Assembly (NCBI RefSeq): GCF_047496725.1
Contig: NC_132970.1
Location: forward strand, 24,082,001 to 24,146,000
DNA length: 64,000 nt
Direction of reading: 5' to 3'
Source: Anoplolepis gracilipes
Taxonomy: Eukaryota; Arthropoda; Insecta; Hymenoptera; Formicidae
The translations under genes were made by a program, and so were the position numbers. The notes beneath the pieces are model-generated. The model saw nothing but the letters and a program-made list of their open reading frames with translations, had not been told where the DNA came from and ran no database searches. This document shows positions 24,010 through 35,235 of this stretch, piece by piece; positions within the stretch are counted from its first letter, which is position 1; each line of letters opens with the position of its first letter.

Positions 24010-25945
24010 GCACAGATGCATAGACACGCATATTCTCCCTGATGTATGCTGCGTCATTTATGATGCAAATAGGGAGCAAGAACAATTTTGAAGATGAGTA
24101 CTAATTGGTTTGGAGTTTCTTTATTTATATTATCTTACCTTTTTTTCTTATTACACTGATGATTTTCAGAAATTCGAAAGCAGTTAGAATTAAATATTGT
24201 TGATAAAATCAAACTACATAATTATATTTTTTTTAAAAGGGTATAGAAATAAATCTCGCAAATATCATTATCATTACAATTCATATAACGTACGTTCCAA
24301 TAAATGTAAACGTTATCTGTCATTCTATCACAGATATATAGATCTGTTTGAAGAACTATCTCTCTATTTCGCATACTATTATTATTATATTAAGTCAACA
24401 TATCTACAATATAAAATTATGAATTCTCTCTCTTTCTCTCTTTCTCTCTCTTCCCATGATCTCTATGATATTTCAAATAAGATGATACAAGCATGTAAGA
24501 GAAATGACATTCGAATAAAAGATTAGATATTTTCCTTTTAATGTCATAAATCACGCAAGTGTGTATAATATATAATATTTCTTAATCTCTCTTTTACTTA
24601 TCTAACTGAATAGGAAATCTGACAGCAAATGTGACATTTGCGATACTTCTTTTAATCGACACACATTACAGCTTCTATGCGTGACGTTTCTAATTATAAT
24701 ACTGACATTTTATACTAACCAAAATTCGACCCAAATTGAAATTAGCCCGTCTAGAACATGTCGATAATCTCACATATTACACATCACATCATATCGAAGT
24801 AATATCATATTTTACAAGATCTAAACGCGTTTTAATATGTCACTTGCGCTATAGAAAATCCGAGCGTTTTTATCCTAAAAATTTTCAACATATTCCCAGA
24901 GATAACAAAGATAGAGAATGCAGAATATGTATACTCGAGTGTGCGTGTGTATGTGTGAACGAAGCGAGGGAAGGGCACGCGACAGAGAAAATCCGAACCA
25001 CGGCACGAGGACACGGCGAAAATAGAATCGCGCGGTGCAATTTAATCCGCGACTCCACTTTGACGCGGCCGGGCACATACGTATGATCGAGGTTAATACG
25101 GCGCGGCGTTAATTTTCCAAGGGGTAGAAACAATGCCGTTTCGCAGACGATCCTACGTGCATCAGGATTACACGCGATTCCGCCACCTGCTGCGCGCACT
25201 GCACTTTTGTTTATGCAAGCCACGCGCTCGCGCGACCATCACCGTGCTACGGTGATTTTCTAAAAGTCGTCCAGTCGAGAGTCAAATACTTTCCACTTCC
25301 TTGCGCGCGCGCGCGACTCTGCGAAATCTTTTCTCGGCGAAGAGAAATGACGCGGTACTTCCAGAATTCATTACACTTTCCTAACAACTATTTACGCGCA
25401 AAAATTTTGTAAAGCGAAGTCAAGATTATCATAATCAGTGAGATTTATTGTACTATATTACAATTGTAGTACTACGATCTTTATATAATTATAATCGATA
25501 AAGTGATTTATTAAGAAATAAATTTTTTAATTTATTATTTTATTGACACCGTGATGATTCTCATTAACTTAAACTGACCTTTTTAAAATAAGCTGTTCAT
25601 TTCTGATACAAGACTCAGAAAAATCTTTTTTTTTTTTTTTTATATTGTAAAAAATATAAATTTATTCAAATACTATAGCAAAACGCTATAAATATATATA
25701 TTAAGCAATATTTTAAAAATCTCTTGACACTTGACATCCTAGTTTCTACAATTTGTAGTAAACTTTTAAATGTATGGCTTTTTATCACTCGCTAACGATT
25801 GAACAGGCCCTACATAAATATTTTGATGATAATTCTTATAAACACACTTAAAGAATAAACATTCACGCGTGTTCACCCGCACGCGATTCACAACAATAAA
25901 TGTGACACTGGTCACGCAATACGGCGGAAATACATGAATCACATA
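24010..25945. other. spacer
   Basis: AT-rich at 24060-24900 and 25390-25930, with a CpG-rich stretch at 24950-25380 that includes a short CG run near 25303. The reading frames are short and overlap on both strands. I see no gene. Confidence 0.55.
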
Positions 25946-26850
25946 GCACACTCACCACGAAGTAGTGATTCTACCGAACAGGACCTGATACGTCGGTCCC
26001 GATGTGCCGTCACTGTCGACACCTCAGACGCGCCGATCCTGGACCAGCAGTCACGAGAAGGGTAACACGACGTTGAAACGACGAGCATCTGGGCACGCTT
26101 TGGTTGCAAAATCCTCGATACTAAATCACCACATCATCCCCATGACGAGCCGCGCATTACAACACGGAAGGTATTTAACAGCGCTCACCATTCACTGAAC
26201 TTTCTTTCTTTTACGTGGTCCTCCGAATCACTTCTCCGTTCGAAACGTTCACTCTCTTAATCGACTGACTTGTCACCGTGCGGAGATGCGCATTGTCGCA
26301 ACGCACTTATCTGTCAAAGCGCTCCTCGAATTTAACTAGCACTAGAAAAAAGTCACGATTTCGCGAAAACGTACATGGTTCGTTGACAGAACGGAGCGAA
26401 AGTAAAGATCCAACCGCGACGGCAGCACGTGGCGCACTGACGACTCTGCGATCATCTTCCCCACCTCTGCCCCCTCCATCGTAACATCGTTTGCCCCTAC
26501 TCGCTCGTTCCCTCCCCGCGGCACACTGCGCCTCCCTTACCCGCGGCCCTGAACTATCCCTACTACCTGGTGAGGCGCCGCGCCGCGCCGTGCTTCTCTC
26601 GTCCCCACCAGCATCTATCCCACCCACGCCCCCATCCCACTCTTCAGAGTTCCCGAGAGTCTTTCTTCCTCGCGGAGTCGCCCTTCTCGTCTTCCGCGGC
26701 GATGTGTCTCACGCGACTGATTCCTTTTTTTCTCTATTTCTCTCTCCCACAGAGTTTTCTACCCTCGCGATTCTCTCCCCTTTGCATTTCGCCCTATGCC
26801 CAGTCGTCCGCGATTTCTTCACACGCCTGTTCAATTGTTTGTAAAATTTC
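25946..26850. other. CpG- and pyrimidine-rich patch
   Basis: GC-rich on both sides of a C/T-rich plus strand from 26450 to 26830. Long overlapping frames exist on both strands (for example plus 26491-26844 and minus 26307-26627). They are Ser/Pro/Phe- or Arg/Gly-rich, as expected from biased composition. A minus-strand donor-like GCGG|GTAAGG lies at about 26537. A promoter or 5' UTR region is possible. No gene can be supported. Confidence 0.35.
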
Positions 26851-26859
26851 TATATTTTG

Positions 26860-27184
26860 ACAAACATGTTAAGGATTGCATGTCCATAAAGTATAATGTA
26901 AAAAAAATAAACAGTATGTATATAAATAAAAAACAATATGAATATAAATGATGCGATATTGAGTTGAGAAAATTTGAATGAAAGACTGAGAAAAGTTTTT
27001 CAGTAAGAATAATTATAAAGTTATAGAGGCGTGATAAAAATGTACGTATACAATGGAGAGATATAAAGTTTTTTTAGCTTAATATCTGACTTGCGATTAT
27101 AATAATTTTGATAATCATAATTTTATCAATTTTAATATTTATGAATTTGTTATACAACAAACTGTATACTTGCAACATAAAGAT

Positions 27185-27236
<52 letters not shown>

Positions 27237-28135
27237 TTTATTAAAAACAAGCGTTATCTCAAAGTTATAGATTTTTTTTTTTTTTTTTTATATAAATTCG
27301 TTTTATTAAAATTTTTTACTATTTAATAATATTAATAATATAAGTAAGGCTATAGAAACATGAAAGATAATGTCATTTAGTAAAACGTTTCTTTATATTT
27401 GACTATTTCTTTTCGATTCTTTCTAGGAATATTTTGGAAAACGATTAAGCACATAAACAAATTTACTACATTACGTTTACGTAACAAATATATTTTTTCT
27501 TCATTTTATGATGCTTTATGAGAGGAATATCCTACATGTAAAATGATTCAGTAGGAACGTTTCTCTGTCTGACAGTGATGCAGCAGCTTCTATTTAACCA
27601 CCTTTCCGCTTCCCATAACATTTAACTGCACAAAGTGCAGCCTCGTGTTTCTCCGCTCGAATTTTTATCTCCGATCGAACATTGATCGAATATCTTTCGA
27701 GTCTCAACTCTGCAATCGGCATTTACGACGCGTAAACGTGCCATGTTACGATTATATAATCCTTTTATAATGATCTCATTATAAGTTGGGTTGGTTAAGA
27801 GTAGAATTTACAAATAGTAAGACGATTTCTATCTCTCTCTTTCTCTTTTCTTCATCCATCTATCTATCTATCTATCTTAATAATGATTTATTTCACGTTT
27901 TATTACATCATTGTTTATAACTGTAAATTTCAAGATATTTATTTTATTCTGACACAACTTTTGTGGCTACGCATAATTTTTTTTCCATTTCCAAGATTCT
28001 AGTTACATTACTCGCATTTTTGCACGACGAATTAGAGATTCGAGAATTCTAACGAGAGAATGATTAATTTATTTCGAGAGATTAAACTTTTACAAACGGA
28101 TCAGTTGCAATTAAAGTCAATCAGCTATCGAAATT
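26860..28135. other. AT-rich spacer
   Basis: AT-rich sequence with a GA array at 27191-27233, a poly(T) run near 27270-27289 and a short CTAT tetranucleotide run at 27857-27877. I see no gene. Confidence 0.6.
27191..27233. repeat. (GA)n microsatellite
   Basis: About 43 bp of pure AG/GA repeat within AT-rich sequence. Confidence 0.96.
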
Positions 28136-28338
28136 TCCTGAAAAATGATCAACTTGATCTAAAGTCTGGCAGGTGGGGACGCGTTATCTTGCCCGAGACA
28201 GTCCGGTCCCGTGTATCGACGATCCATCGAAAAGACCACGGACCTACGAATCCTCCGGCCCTATCCCAACCCTTGTTAGCGCGAGAATGTAAATCAACTC
28301 GTAATAGCATGGCAGCCGGGGATTAAGCGACGCGCGGA

Positions 28339-28366
28339 GACTCGGGACTCGGGACTCGGGACTCGA
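28339..28366. repeat. heptanucleotide tandem repeat
   Basis: Three perfect GACTCGG units and a fourth, GACTCGA. It lies just upstream of the CGG/GCA block in the same CpG-rich patch. Confidence 0.93.
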
Positions 28367-28414
28367 CAGAGGTAGAGGCAGAGGCACGGCGAGAAGGTAC
28401 TGTCGACACGGCGA

Positions 28415-28432
28415 CGACGACGTCGTCGGCGG

Positions 28433-28466
<34 letters not shown>

Positions 28467-28476
28467 AGCAGCAGCA

Positions 28477-28518
<42 letters not shown>

Positions 28519-28530
28519 GCGATGACGGCG
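28415..28530. repeat. GC-rich trinucleotide repeat block (CGA/GCA/CGG)
   Basis: Consecutive runs of related trinucleotides: GACGACGACGTCGTC, then (GGCGAC)n, then four GCA, then about ten uninterrupted CGG units, then GCA and more CGG. In one minus-strand frame it reads mostly poly-Ala, and in others poly-Arg or poly-Pro-like. The mixed units show stepwise expansion of different triplets at one site. Confidence 0.93.
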
Positions 28531-29672
28531 GTAGGAGTAGGCGGAGGTGGGGAAGAGACTCCCGGCCTCTTCCCCTTGTCCCGGAGCATTAGGAGTTCGG
28601 TAATAAATCTCGTTGAAAAAACGCTCGCGCGCACACTTACACACGCGTGTATGCACGCACGTGCAAGCGCGCAAGTATACATATATACATATGTACGTAG
28701 ACTTACACACGCTCGCATACCGGAGGTCGGTCTCACAAGCACTTCTGCTCTCTTCTTCGCGTCTATCTCGTTCGGCTCGTACATTTGTGCTCTCCCGCCA
28801 CAGTCGCGACAGGAAAGAGAAATACGGAAGGGTGATCGAAGGGATGGAAAGAAATGGAGAAGGACGGCTATCTCTCTCCTTCTTTCTTTCTTTCTCTCTT
28901 TATCTCCGCGGCTTAGATCGCCTCCCCCGTCTCTCGCGCCAACCTCGTCGCGCAGCGACGAGAGAGAGGTCGGCATGATCTATGCACGCCATGCGGAGGC
29001 GAGTGTCACGGTTTGCTTGATGCATTGGTCCTCACTTGACCCCTTACTCCCTCCTTTCCATCCTGCCGCCCTCCGCTCCACGCCATTCTTCCTCCTGTCG
29101 TTCCGCGGCTGCTTCCCTCACATCCCCCTCTCCTTCTCTACCCACTATCCTCTACCAACCCTCTCGTCGTCATCGACCGCGGTGAAAGCAGCACGTTCTC
29201 GTGGAAACCCACCGTACACCCACGTGCACATAAGTCGGACGCGGGATGAGAGACCCGTTGAAGGGTGACAGAAGAAAGAGAACGACTAGATAAGAATGCA
29301 TCCGCGCGGACGTCGCGATTCGAGAAGAGGGCAATATCAATTTTCTGGTTTAGAAGAAGACATGATTTATGGAACTATTAATTTCAAACGGTACAACTGA
29401 CAATGAACGTAATAAACCACTTAATTAATGAGAGCTTGCATCACGCAATACACATATATACCTTAATTACTTTCAATTAAATAATAATGAATAATATAAA
29501 TTTATATCTGTTTAAATAAAACGAATAATTGTTTTACTTTTATTTAAATATACGTACAATCTTAAATCTGAAAGAATTAAATATTGTATATGTATAAAAG
29601 AAAAAAAAAATATCTTTTTAATATTATACTTATAATTGTATATATTATTTTTCTGAAATATACATACTACTT

Positions 29673-29676
<4 letters not shown>

Positions 29677-29742
<66 letters not shown>
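29677..29742. repeat. (CT)n microsatellite
   Basis: 66 bp of pure CT repeat, followed by CTTT variants. It ends about 45 bp before the short ORF at 29789. Confidence 0.97.
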
Positions 29743-29748
<6 letters not shown>

Positions 29749-29788
29749 CTCTCTTTCGAATGCACTTGCCTTATATTTTTTGTACAAA

Positions 29789-29974
29789 ATGACGATCGAT
29801 AATGATTATCACCTTCTTCGCGTTCACTCCGTGTTCGCAAGTCTTGGGGCGAAAAAGTTTGACATTGAGATTTTTAAACCTAGCACTTTCCGCGACATTG
29901 AAGTAGAGAGAGCTTCAGGAGGCGGTTTTCGACTTTCGGCAGACGAAGAGATGAGGGCAGGAGAGCCCGGGTAG
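29789..29974 (+). CDS. hypothetical short ORF, 61 aa
   Basis: An ATG with purine-rich context (ACAAAATGACG) opens 61 codons before a TAG. The sequence is mixed and not repetitive (MTIDNDYHLLRVHSVF near the start, DIEVERASGGGFRLSADEEM near the end). It could be a small protein, an upstream ORF, or the tail of an exon of the transcript suggested by the donor at 30174. No family is recognised. Confidence 0.22.
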   Translation: MTIDNDYHLLRVHSVFASLGAKKFDIEIFKPSTFRDIEVERASGGGFRLSADEEMRAGEPG

Positions 29975-30079
29975 ACCCGGAGGGAGCGATCGGAGGGAGG
30001 ATCCGACGCGAATAGTACGACGATGGTTACATTCTATGGATCAGAGAGCTCGATAGCGTGCCGAAGTCGAGGCGAACGG

Positions 30080-30173
30080 CAATAAATCCATTTTTCGTGA
30101 AGGGTCGGTCGAGGGGCGAGAGCACGCCGGGGTCTGATTAGCAGCCTGACTCGGCCGTACAGGATGACAGCCG
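30080..30173 (+). CDS. candidate 5' exon with start codon and splice donor
   Basis: A CpG-rich plus-strand segment ends in AGGATGACAGCCG|GTGAGT. The ATG at 30164-30166 is followed by two codons (Thr, Ala) and one base, then a near-consensus donor (GT at 30174). If real, the exon is mostly 5' UTR. Its frame is also open upstream of the ATG for about 27 codons. An arrangement with the start codon a few bases before the first donor is common in animal genes, but one such match is weak evidence. The left limit given is arbitrary. Confidence 0.22.
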
Positions 30174-30489
30174 GTGAGTTATAATATTGCCCATCCATCT
30201 ATTTATCTACTCCATCGCTTCTCTCTTTTCCCCGCCCTGCATCGTTGTCTCGCCCCTTTTCGCGACCGCTTCCCCCTTCCTCTTTCCTCCTTCTCTCAAT
30301 GCGTAAACGCTCTTCTTCTATGCTGCTCGAATATCGGAAACGGTCTGCAGGATCCTGCGTATATACCGAAGAAGAGGATAAATATAAATTAACCGTCGCG
30401 TCGTCGTGCGTTACAAGAGGGATACTCAGGACAAAGGGGTCGATTCCTGGCCGCTCTGATCCTGTAGAGATCGCTGATCCTTAACCAAG

Positions 30490-30665
30490 GGAGACGATTG
30501 GCTGCGCGACTTGTCGTACGCAACAATCGTTGATACATAAGAATCAGTTGCACTGTATTCATTATAGTTCATATTAGTTTTTCGATCGCGAAAGATATTT
30601 CTAGTTTAAACATTATTAAAAAATTGCGAAAGAGCTACTCTTAATTTAGAAATATTAAAACGCGC

Positions 30666-30746
<81 letters not shown>

Positions 30747-31993
30747 CACATCTTAATTAAAAAGCATAATATATTTCCATTTTTCTATTTCTAACGAATA
30801 GTCTTTATATCCGATGACAATTACTTTTTATAGGTACTAAAACTTTTTGTCAACTCTTTGCTAAGAAGCTGGCTTCAAATTCGCTCAGGCTTATATCTCT
30901 TTTAAGGACATACAATATATTTCTGTCTCTTTCGAATAACACAACATATATATACAATATATCATATTCAAAGAGCATTCAAAGTGTCACATTATTCTTC
31001 CGTGGCAATGAGAAATCGCGGTGCAACAATAACGTTTAAAGTAACGCTTCTTAAATCACCGCGGTCACTTCCGTCCGTGGACTGACGAAGCACGAAGTTA
31101 TGGGGTTACGGTAATCAAATATTCACGTGTCAGCCGTCCCATCGTTCCGCCATAAAACCGGTAGTGGTCCGACGCGTCCAAGAACCTAACTCAGCGTTCA
31201 TCTCGTATGACAGTAGGAAGATGGAATTAAGCTCGTATGATAGTGCGCGAAGGGTGAGCTCTCGCAAATCTTCTCGTTGAAGGCGAGTGGCGGGACACCT
31301 CTCTATACATTTTCAACTGGAAAGACGCGGCGTCCCGAACTTTCGACGGGAACCAGTTCATATATCTGAAGTATGGTCGCCATAAATAAGCGACCTGTCC
31401 GTTTGCTCTGTTCGCTCAACCCTCCTCGCGAATCTCACTCGCTCTTTTTTTCTTTGCCCTTTTTCCTTCTCGCACAGACCATCTCTCTCTCTCTCTCTCT
31501 TTCTTTCTCTCTTTCTTTCTCTCTTTCTATACCTCTTTTCTTTCCCTCCTTCCTCCTTCCTTCTTCCTCCTCCCTCCCTTGAATTTCCTGCAGTCGTAAT
31601 ATCGGGGCCATGCGAAGCAAAAGCCAGTCGTAGAAGGAAGTATTTCACCAGCGCGGAAGAAGGAAAAATCACAGATTGTTCTCCTTCTCTTCCTCTTCCA
31701 TCTCGTTGTCGTCCAACTCCTTCGAGTGATCGTGCGTGTCAACGGCATTGCAGAATGCAAGGGGAAAAGGAACGGACCATCGAGAAGGGAGGGAGGAGAA
31801 GAATGGAGAACCACGACGGACTGTGCACGTTCTACGAAATCAATTCTTACGTCCGACATATTTCAGGTTGGCTGATCGTGACTGCACTTGCCACCGAGAT
31901 CAATTCCCGTGATTGATTGACCGACTGGTTTGTTCGCTTTTTCCATCTCGCTCTTTCTCTCTTTTCCTGTCGTATTTATCCCTTCTTTTTCTG

Positions 31994-32000
<7 letters not shown>
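30490..32000. other. spacer then CpG-rich patch
   Basis: 30490-31010 is AT-rich and holds the TA array. 31010-31900 is CpG-rich with a C/T-rich plus strand at 31430-31580 (short CT run near 31481-31500 and CTTT variants). Frames on both strands are Arg/Glu/Lys- or Ser/Leu/Phe-rich because of that skew. No gene can be supported. Confidence 0.5.
30670..30746. repeat. (TA)n array with T tail
   Basis: 62 bp of TA repeat directly followed by about 16 T residues. Confidence 0.96.

Positions 32001-32060
<60 letters not shown>
32001..32060. repeat. (CT)n microsatellite
   Basis: 60 bp of pure CT repeat, with CTGT variants just upstream. Confidence 0.97.
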
Positions 32061-32064
<4 letters not shown>

Positions 32065-32459
32065 ACTTTTACGATATTTGCGCAATCATAATCGCCGACT
32101 ATTACACAAATTATATAGTGTTGTCATGCTGTGAATAACGTTGCATTATTAGTGTATCGTTCATACGGATTTGAGAAAATCGATAATAAAAATTGCAATA
32201 AATTGCAATAGAATTTATTAAACTGCTTTAAATTGTTTGCAAAAATATTGTATCAAATGATGCAAAATCAATTAACAAGAGCAATAAATAATCGAATGAT
32301 TAAACAATATAATTTAACAAGAAACAGAAAATGAGTGGTACTACATAATACAAAATTTACGTATAATGAAAATAATCATCCTTGAGCGTGCTGTTCAATT
32401 AAAAAGTAATCCAGCAAAAGTAATGGCTCAATGATAAAAATTTAATTAATGTTATCCAA

Positions 32460-33045
32460 GTTAGTTTGCGCTATAAGAAGTGGTAGGATCATAGCTTGTT
32501 CGAAACGCAGCATTGTAAGAAGTCATCGTGACCACAACGAGCCGCAAAATGTGATCGTAATCGGGGAATGAGCCATGTAAACGCAAAGACAAACCCGTAT
32601 TTGCGGTGAGGTCGCATTTCTGTAGACTGTTAGCGAGAGAATAAGCGCGAGCAAGCGGGAGAGCGAGTAGAGCAAGGCGAAGCGAAGCGGAGCGGGAGTG
32701 ATTTATGCTAAGTCGCTGATGCTGGCGAAACAGGGGCCCCGCTGCCGGGCGGCCATCTTGGGCTCCCCTCGTTTCTCCGGGCCCTCGAACCGATTGACAG
32801 ACTCGTGGTCGATCGCCGCTTAACGAACTCCCCTTTTCTTCCGCCACGCTCCGGACGCTTTCTTACTCGCCACTATCCAGTGTCCTTTCCTCCTTCTTCT
32901 CTCTTTTCTCCCCCACCAGCCCTTTCGTGCCACACTCTACCCTTAATAAAACACCTTCAGTTTCTTCGCCTTGTGCTTCTATCATTTCTACTCTGTTCTC
33001 TCCACTCTCTTACTATCAAATTTCTATTAGTCATCGTCCATTTCA
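32460..33045. other. CpG-rich patch, possible promoter region
   Basis: GC-rich patch with AGCGAA/AGCGGA near-repeats at about 32670-32697. On the minus strand 32750-32760 reads CAAGATGGCCG, which resembles the YY1/Pleiohomeotic-type element found near some animal start sites. The same ATG (32756) opens only 17 codons. A longer minus-strand frame (32461-32847) is open but begins at a GTG and looks compositionally random. AT-rich sequence lies to the left (32065-32455). Confidence 0.3.
32750..32760 (-). promoter_or_regulatory. YY1/Pho-like motif
   Basis: The minus-strand sequence CAAGATGGCCG matches the core AAGATGGC of the known YY1-type element closely. A single 11-bp match is weak evidence. 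Its position inside a CpG-rich patch is its only support. Confidence 0.25.
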
Positions 33046-33049
33046 CAGC

Positions 33050-34300
33050 GAGAGAAAATTGATATTCGACTTTTTCACGTTGGCAATTGATATTAACCTT
33101 TCGATTTGAAAACACAGATTGGAAATGACTTATAAAAATTAATACTTTTCAACTATACTAATATCTTTAGATTTCTAGCTATTTAAGAGTATATATATAT
33201 TGTTTACATTATAAGTTACTTATAAATACACATATTTGAAAATAAATTGAATAGAAGGCACAAGTAGTCTCGATTAATTTATGATTAAAAATTGAAACCA
33301 ATATTATACACAGAAAAAAAGTAAGTGTCAAGTCAAAACTTATATATACTCATATAAATGCGTTCATTGTTTCATATATACGCAACAATTTATAATCTTT
33401 TTAGAAGAATTTAAAAATCTTAAATTTCAACAATGTTATAATTTTTTGAAACATTAATCTTGAATACCCATATATTTTTAGAGACTCAGATAATTTTTTA
33501 CCAGCAAATTCAATAATTACCCCAATCCATATTCAACCAGAATAATATTTTCTTTTTACTTATGCAATCTTACGTTTAATTCCTAATAAATTAGGAGGGG
33601 TAATTGCATTATTATTTCAACAATGTTATAATCTTATTTCAATACTATAATTGTCATTTCAAGAATAAAATAATTATTTTGCCTCTAAGAAAATTATAAT
33701 CTTCGATTTGTAAACACGTATTATTTTCTATTCAATATTCTTTCCTCTCCCCAATTCAAAAAATTCTTCTTAAATAATAAAAATATATTTTTCTCGGAAC
33801 TATATAAAATGTTTTTAATCAAGTAAACTTTCTTTGTTTATTAACGCAATATAATCTCATTTCAAGATTTACATTTTGAAACTAAAGATATTGTAAAAAT
33901 AAAAATATTCCTTTTCTCTGTATTTCATCTTCGATGAAATAGAGAGTTTAATTTTAAATGTACTACGCCTATTTACAGTAATATGTTATAACTATCACGT
34001 TTTTGTTTTCACGAAAAGATATGCACATCAAAATTCGAATTCATTTATAATCTACCAATATCTACTTACAATTAGAATAATATTTTTCAATACAAATTCC
34101 ATCAACACTACATTCACCAAACTCTTTAGAAGACTTTTATGACGTCTTTTAGAAAAATCTTTACCACGTTCTTTCGAGCGTTGTATGATGTCTGGGATAT
34201 ACCGCCAACATAATTTCACCCAAGTGTTCCGATTGAAAATGATATCGACATAAACATATTTCGTCGGCAAATTTCACTGTCAAATTTTTACAACCGTTAT
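33050..34300. other. AT-rich spacer
   Basis: Very AT-rich, with stops in all frames and apart from the tentative element no gene-like content. Confidence 0.6.
33309..33920. mobile_element. possible degraded TA-flanked element
   Basis: An AT-rich block whose left end reads TA-CACAGAAAAAAAG and whose right end, in reverse complement, reads TA-CAGAGAAAAGG. The two ends are similar to each other and to the CACRGAGAAAA ends of the clear hairpin element at 61157-61373. Inside, the 19-bp sequence at 33424-33442 recurs exactly at 33614-33632. The termini match only over about 12 bp, so the call is tentative. Confidence 0.25.
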
Positions 34301-34649
34301 GCAACAACGCATCCAAATTCCAGAGCGTGGATCTTCGAATTGCACCCAGCTCGTAAATATTTGCTCGGTGTCGGCGTAATTCTAGCCGCCGCTCGTTCCT
34401 CGCCAGCAGTCTCTGACGCCAGCGGCTGTTCCTTTCGCTCGCTTTAACCGTGAAATCCGCGTGGCCGTCCGTTCTGATTTCTGTCCGTCAGCGTTGGTCA
34501 GATTTACGACGTCGCGCGCGAGAGGCCCCTGGTTGCCGAGCGGGCCCGAGGGTCCTGACGCAACAATGAAACCATGCCATTTGTCACAGAGGCGCTTCCT
34601 CCGTTTCTAATAAAATGTCCTACCGTCCTACTGTCCTACCGTCTTACCA

Positions 34650-34680
<31 letters not shown>

Positions 34681-34832
34681 AGTCGTAGTCGTCGTCGTCG
34701 CCGTAGCGCGATGTCGTGCTGCACCATGCAGCACGGATCGACCTTTGCTTTTGCTCCACAGATCGTGATCTTTCGAAGAACCTTTCCGTTACAACCCCAC
34801 CTCGCTCTCTCCTTCTCTCTCTCTCTCTCTCC

Positions 34833-34866
<34 letters not shown>

Positions 34867-35235
34867 CCCTTTCTGTTTCGTTCCAATGCCTCGTTTAGCT
34901 CTCCTCACCCACTCGTGATCCCCGATGACCGAGAAAGAGAAAGAATCGCCGGAGGAGAGTAGGAACCGCCGCAGTGGGATACGAAGTGCCTACGTCCATA
35001 CTTTCACATGCCGGCACAATGCACCAGACCATCGAAGAATTGTCATACAAATTGTCGCTTATTCAACGACGATAGTGAAGCGACAATGCATCCGCGTGCA
35101 GGCCTACCGACCTATGGGGTCACTGTGCGAGACCACGAACACCGTCACCGACCATGATCTTCAAATGGATGTTGTTGGGATATCGAGTACCGAAGATACA
35201 AGTCGGAGAGAAAAAGAGAAATAAAAAGTACAATG
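34300..35235. other. CpG-rich patch with (GTC)n
   Basis: GC-rich patch. It holds a GTC/GTA trinucleotide repeat at about 34650-34703 and a CT/CTTT tract at 34808-34866. A minus-strand donor-like GATG|GTAAG sits at the left edge of the GTC repeat, so a poly-Asp frame would run into it. A 99-codon plus-strand frame at 34925-35224 starts with an ATG, is not repetitive and is not recognised. None of these is strong enough to call a gene. Confidence 0.35.

Larger units (their letters stand above)
28140..29340. other. large CpG island-like patch
   Basis: The longest CpG-rich patch of the window. It holds a 7-bp tandem repeat at 28339-28366, a GCGACG/GCA/CGG trinucleotide block at about 28415-28530, an alternating purine-pyrimidine stretch (CGCGCGCACAC to ACACGCTCGCATAC, 28625-28715) and a C/T-rich right half. 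A 248-codon plus-strand frame starts at the ATG at 28522, and a 217-codon minus-strand frame covers 28323-28976. Both run through repeats and low-complexity Ser/Pro/Arg/Ala stretches and overlap each other, so I read them as products of stop-poor composition. A promoter or 5' UTR exon is the most plausible role, but no start site can be placed. Confidence 0.4.

Noticed and set aside
27780..27800. GTTGGGTTGGTTAAG resembling mariner inverted-repeat ends
   Set aside because: No matching inverted copy, TA flank or transposase remnant was found nearby.
28323..28976. 217-codon minus-strand frame with poly-alanine
   Set aside because: The poly-Ala stretch is the CGG/GCA repeat read in one frame. 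The rest is stop-poor GC-rich sequence.
28522..29268. 248-codon plus-strand frame, the longest in the window
   Set aside because: It starts in a CGG repeat and runs through C/T-skewed and low-complexity sequence. A 217-codon minus-strand frame overlaps it, and no recognisable motif is present.
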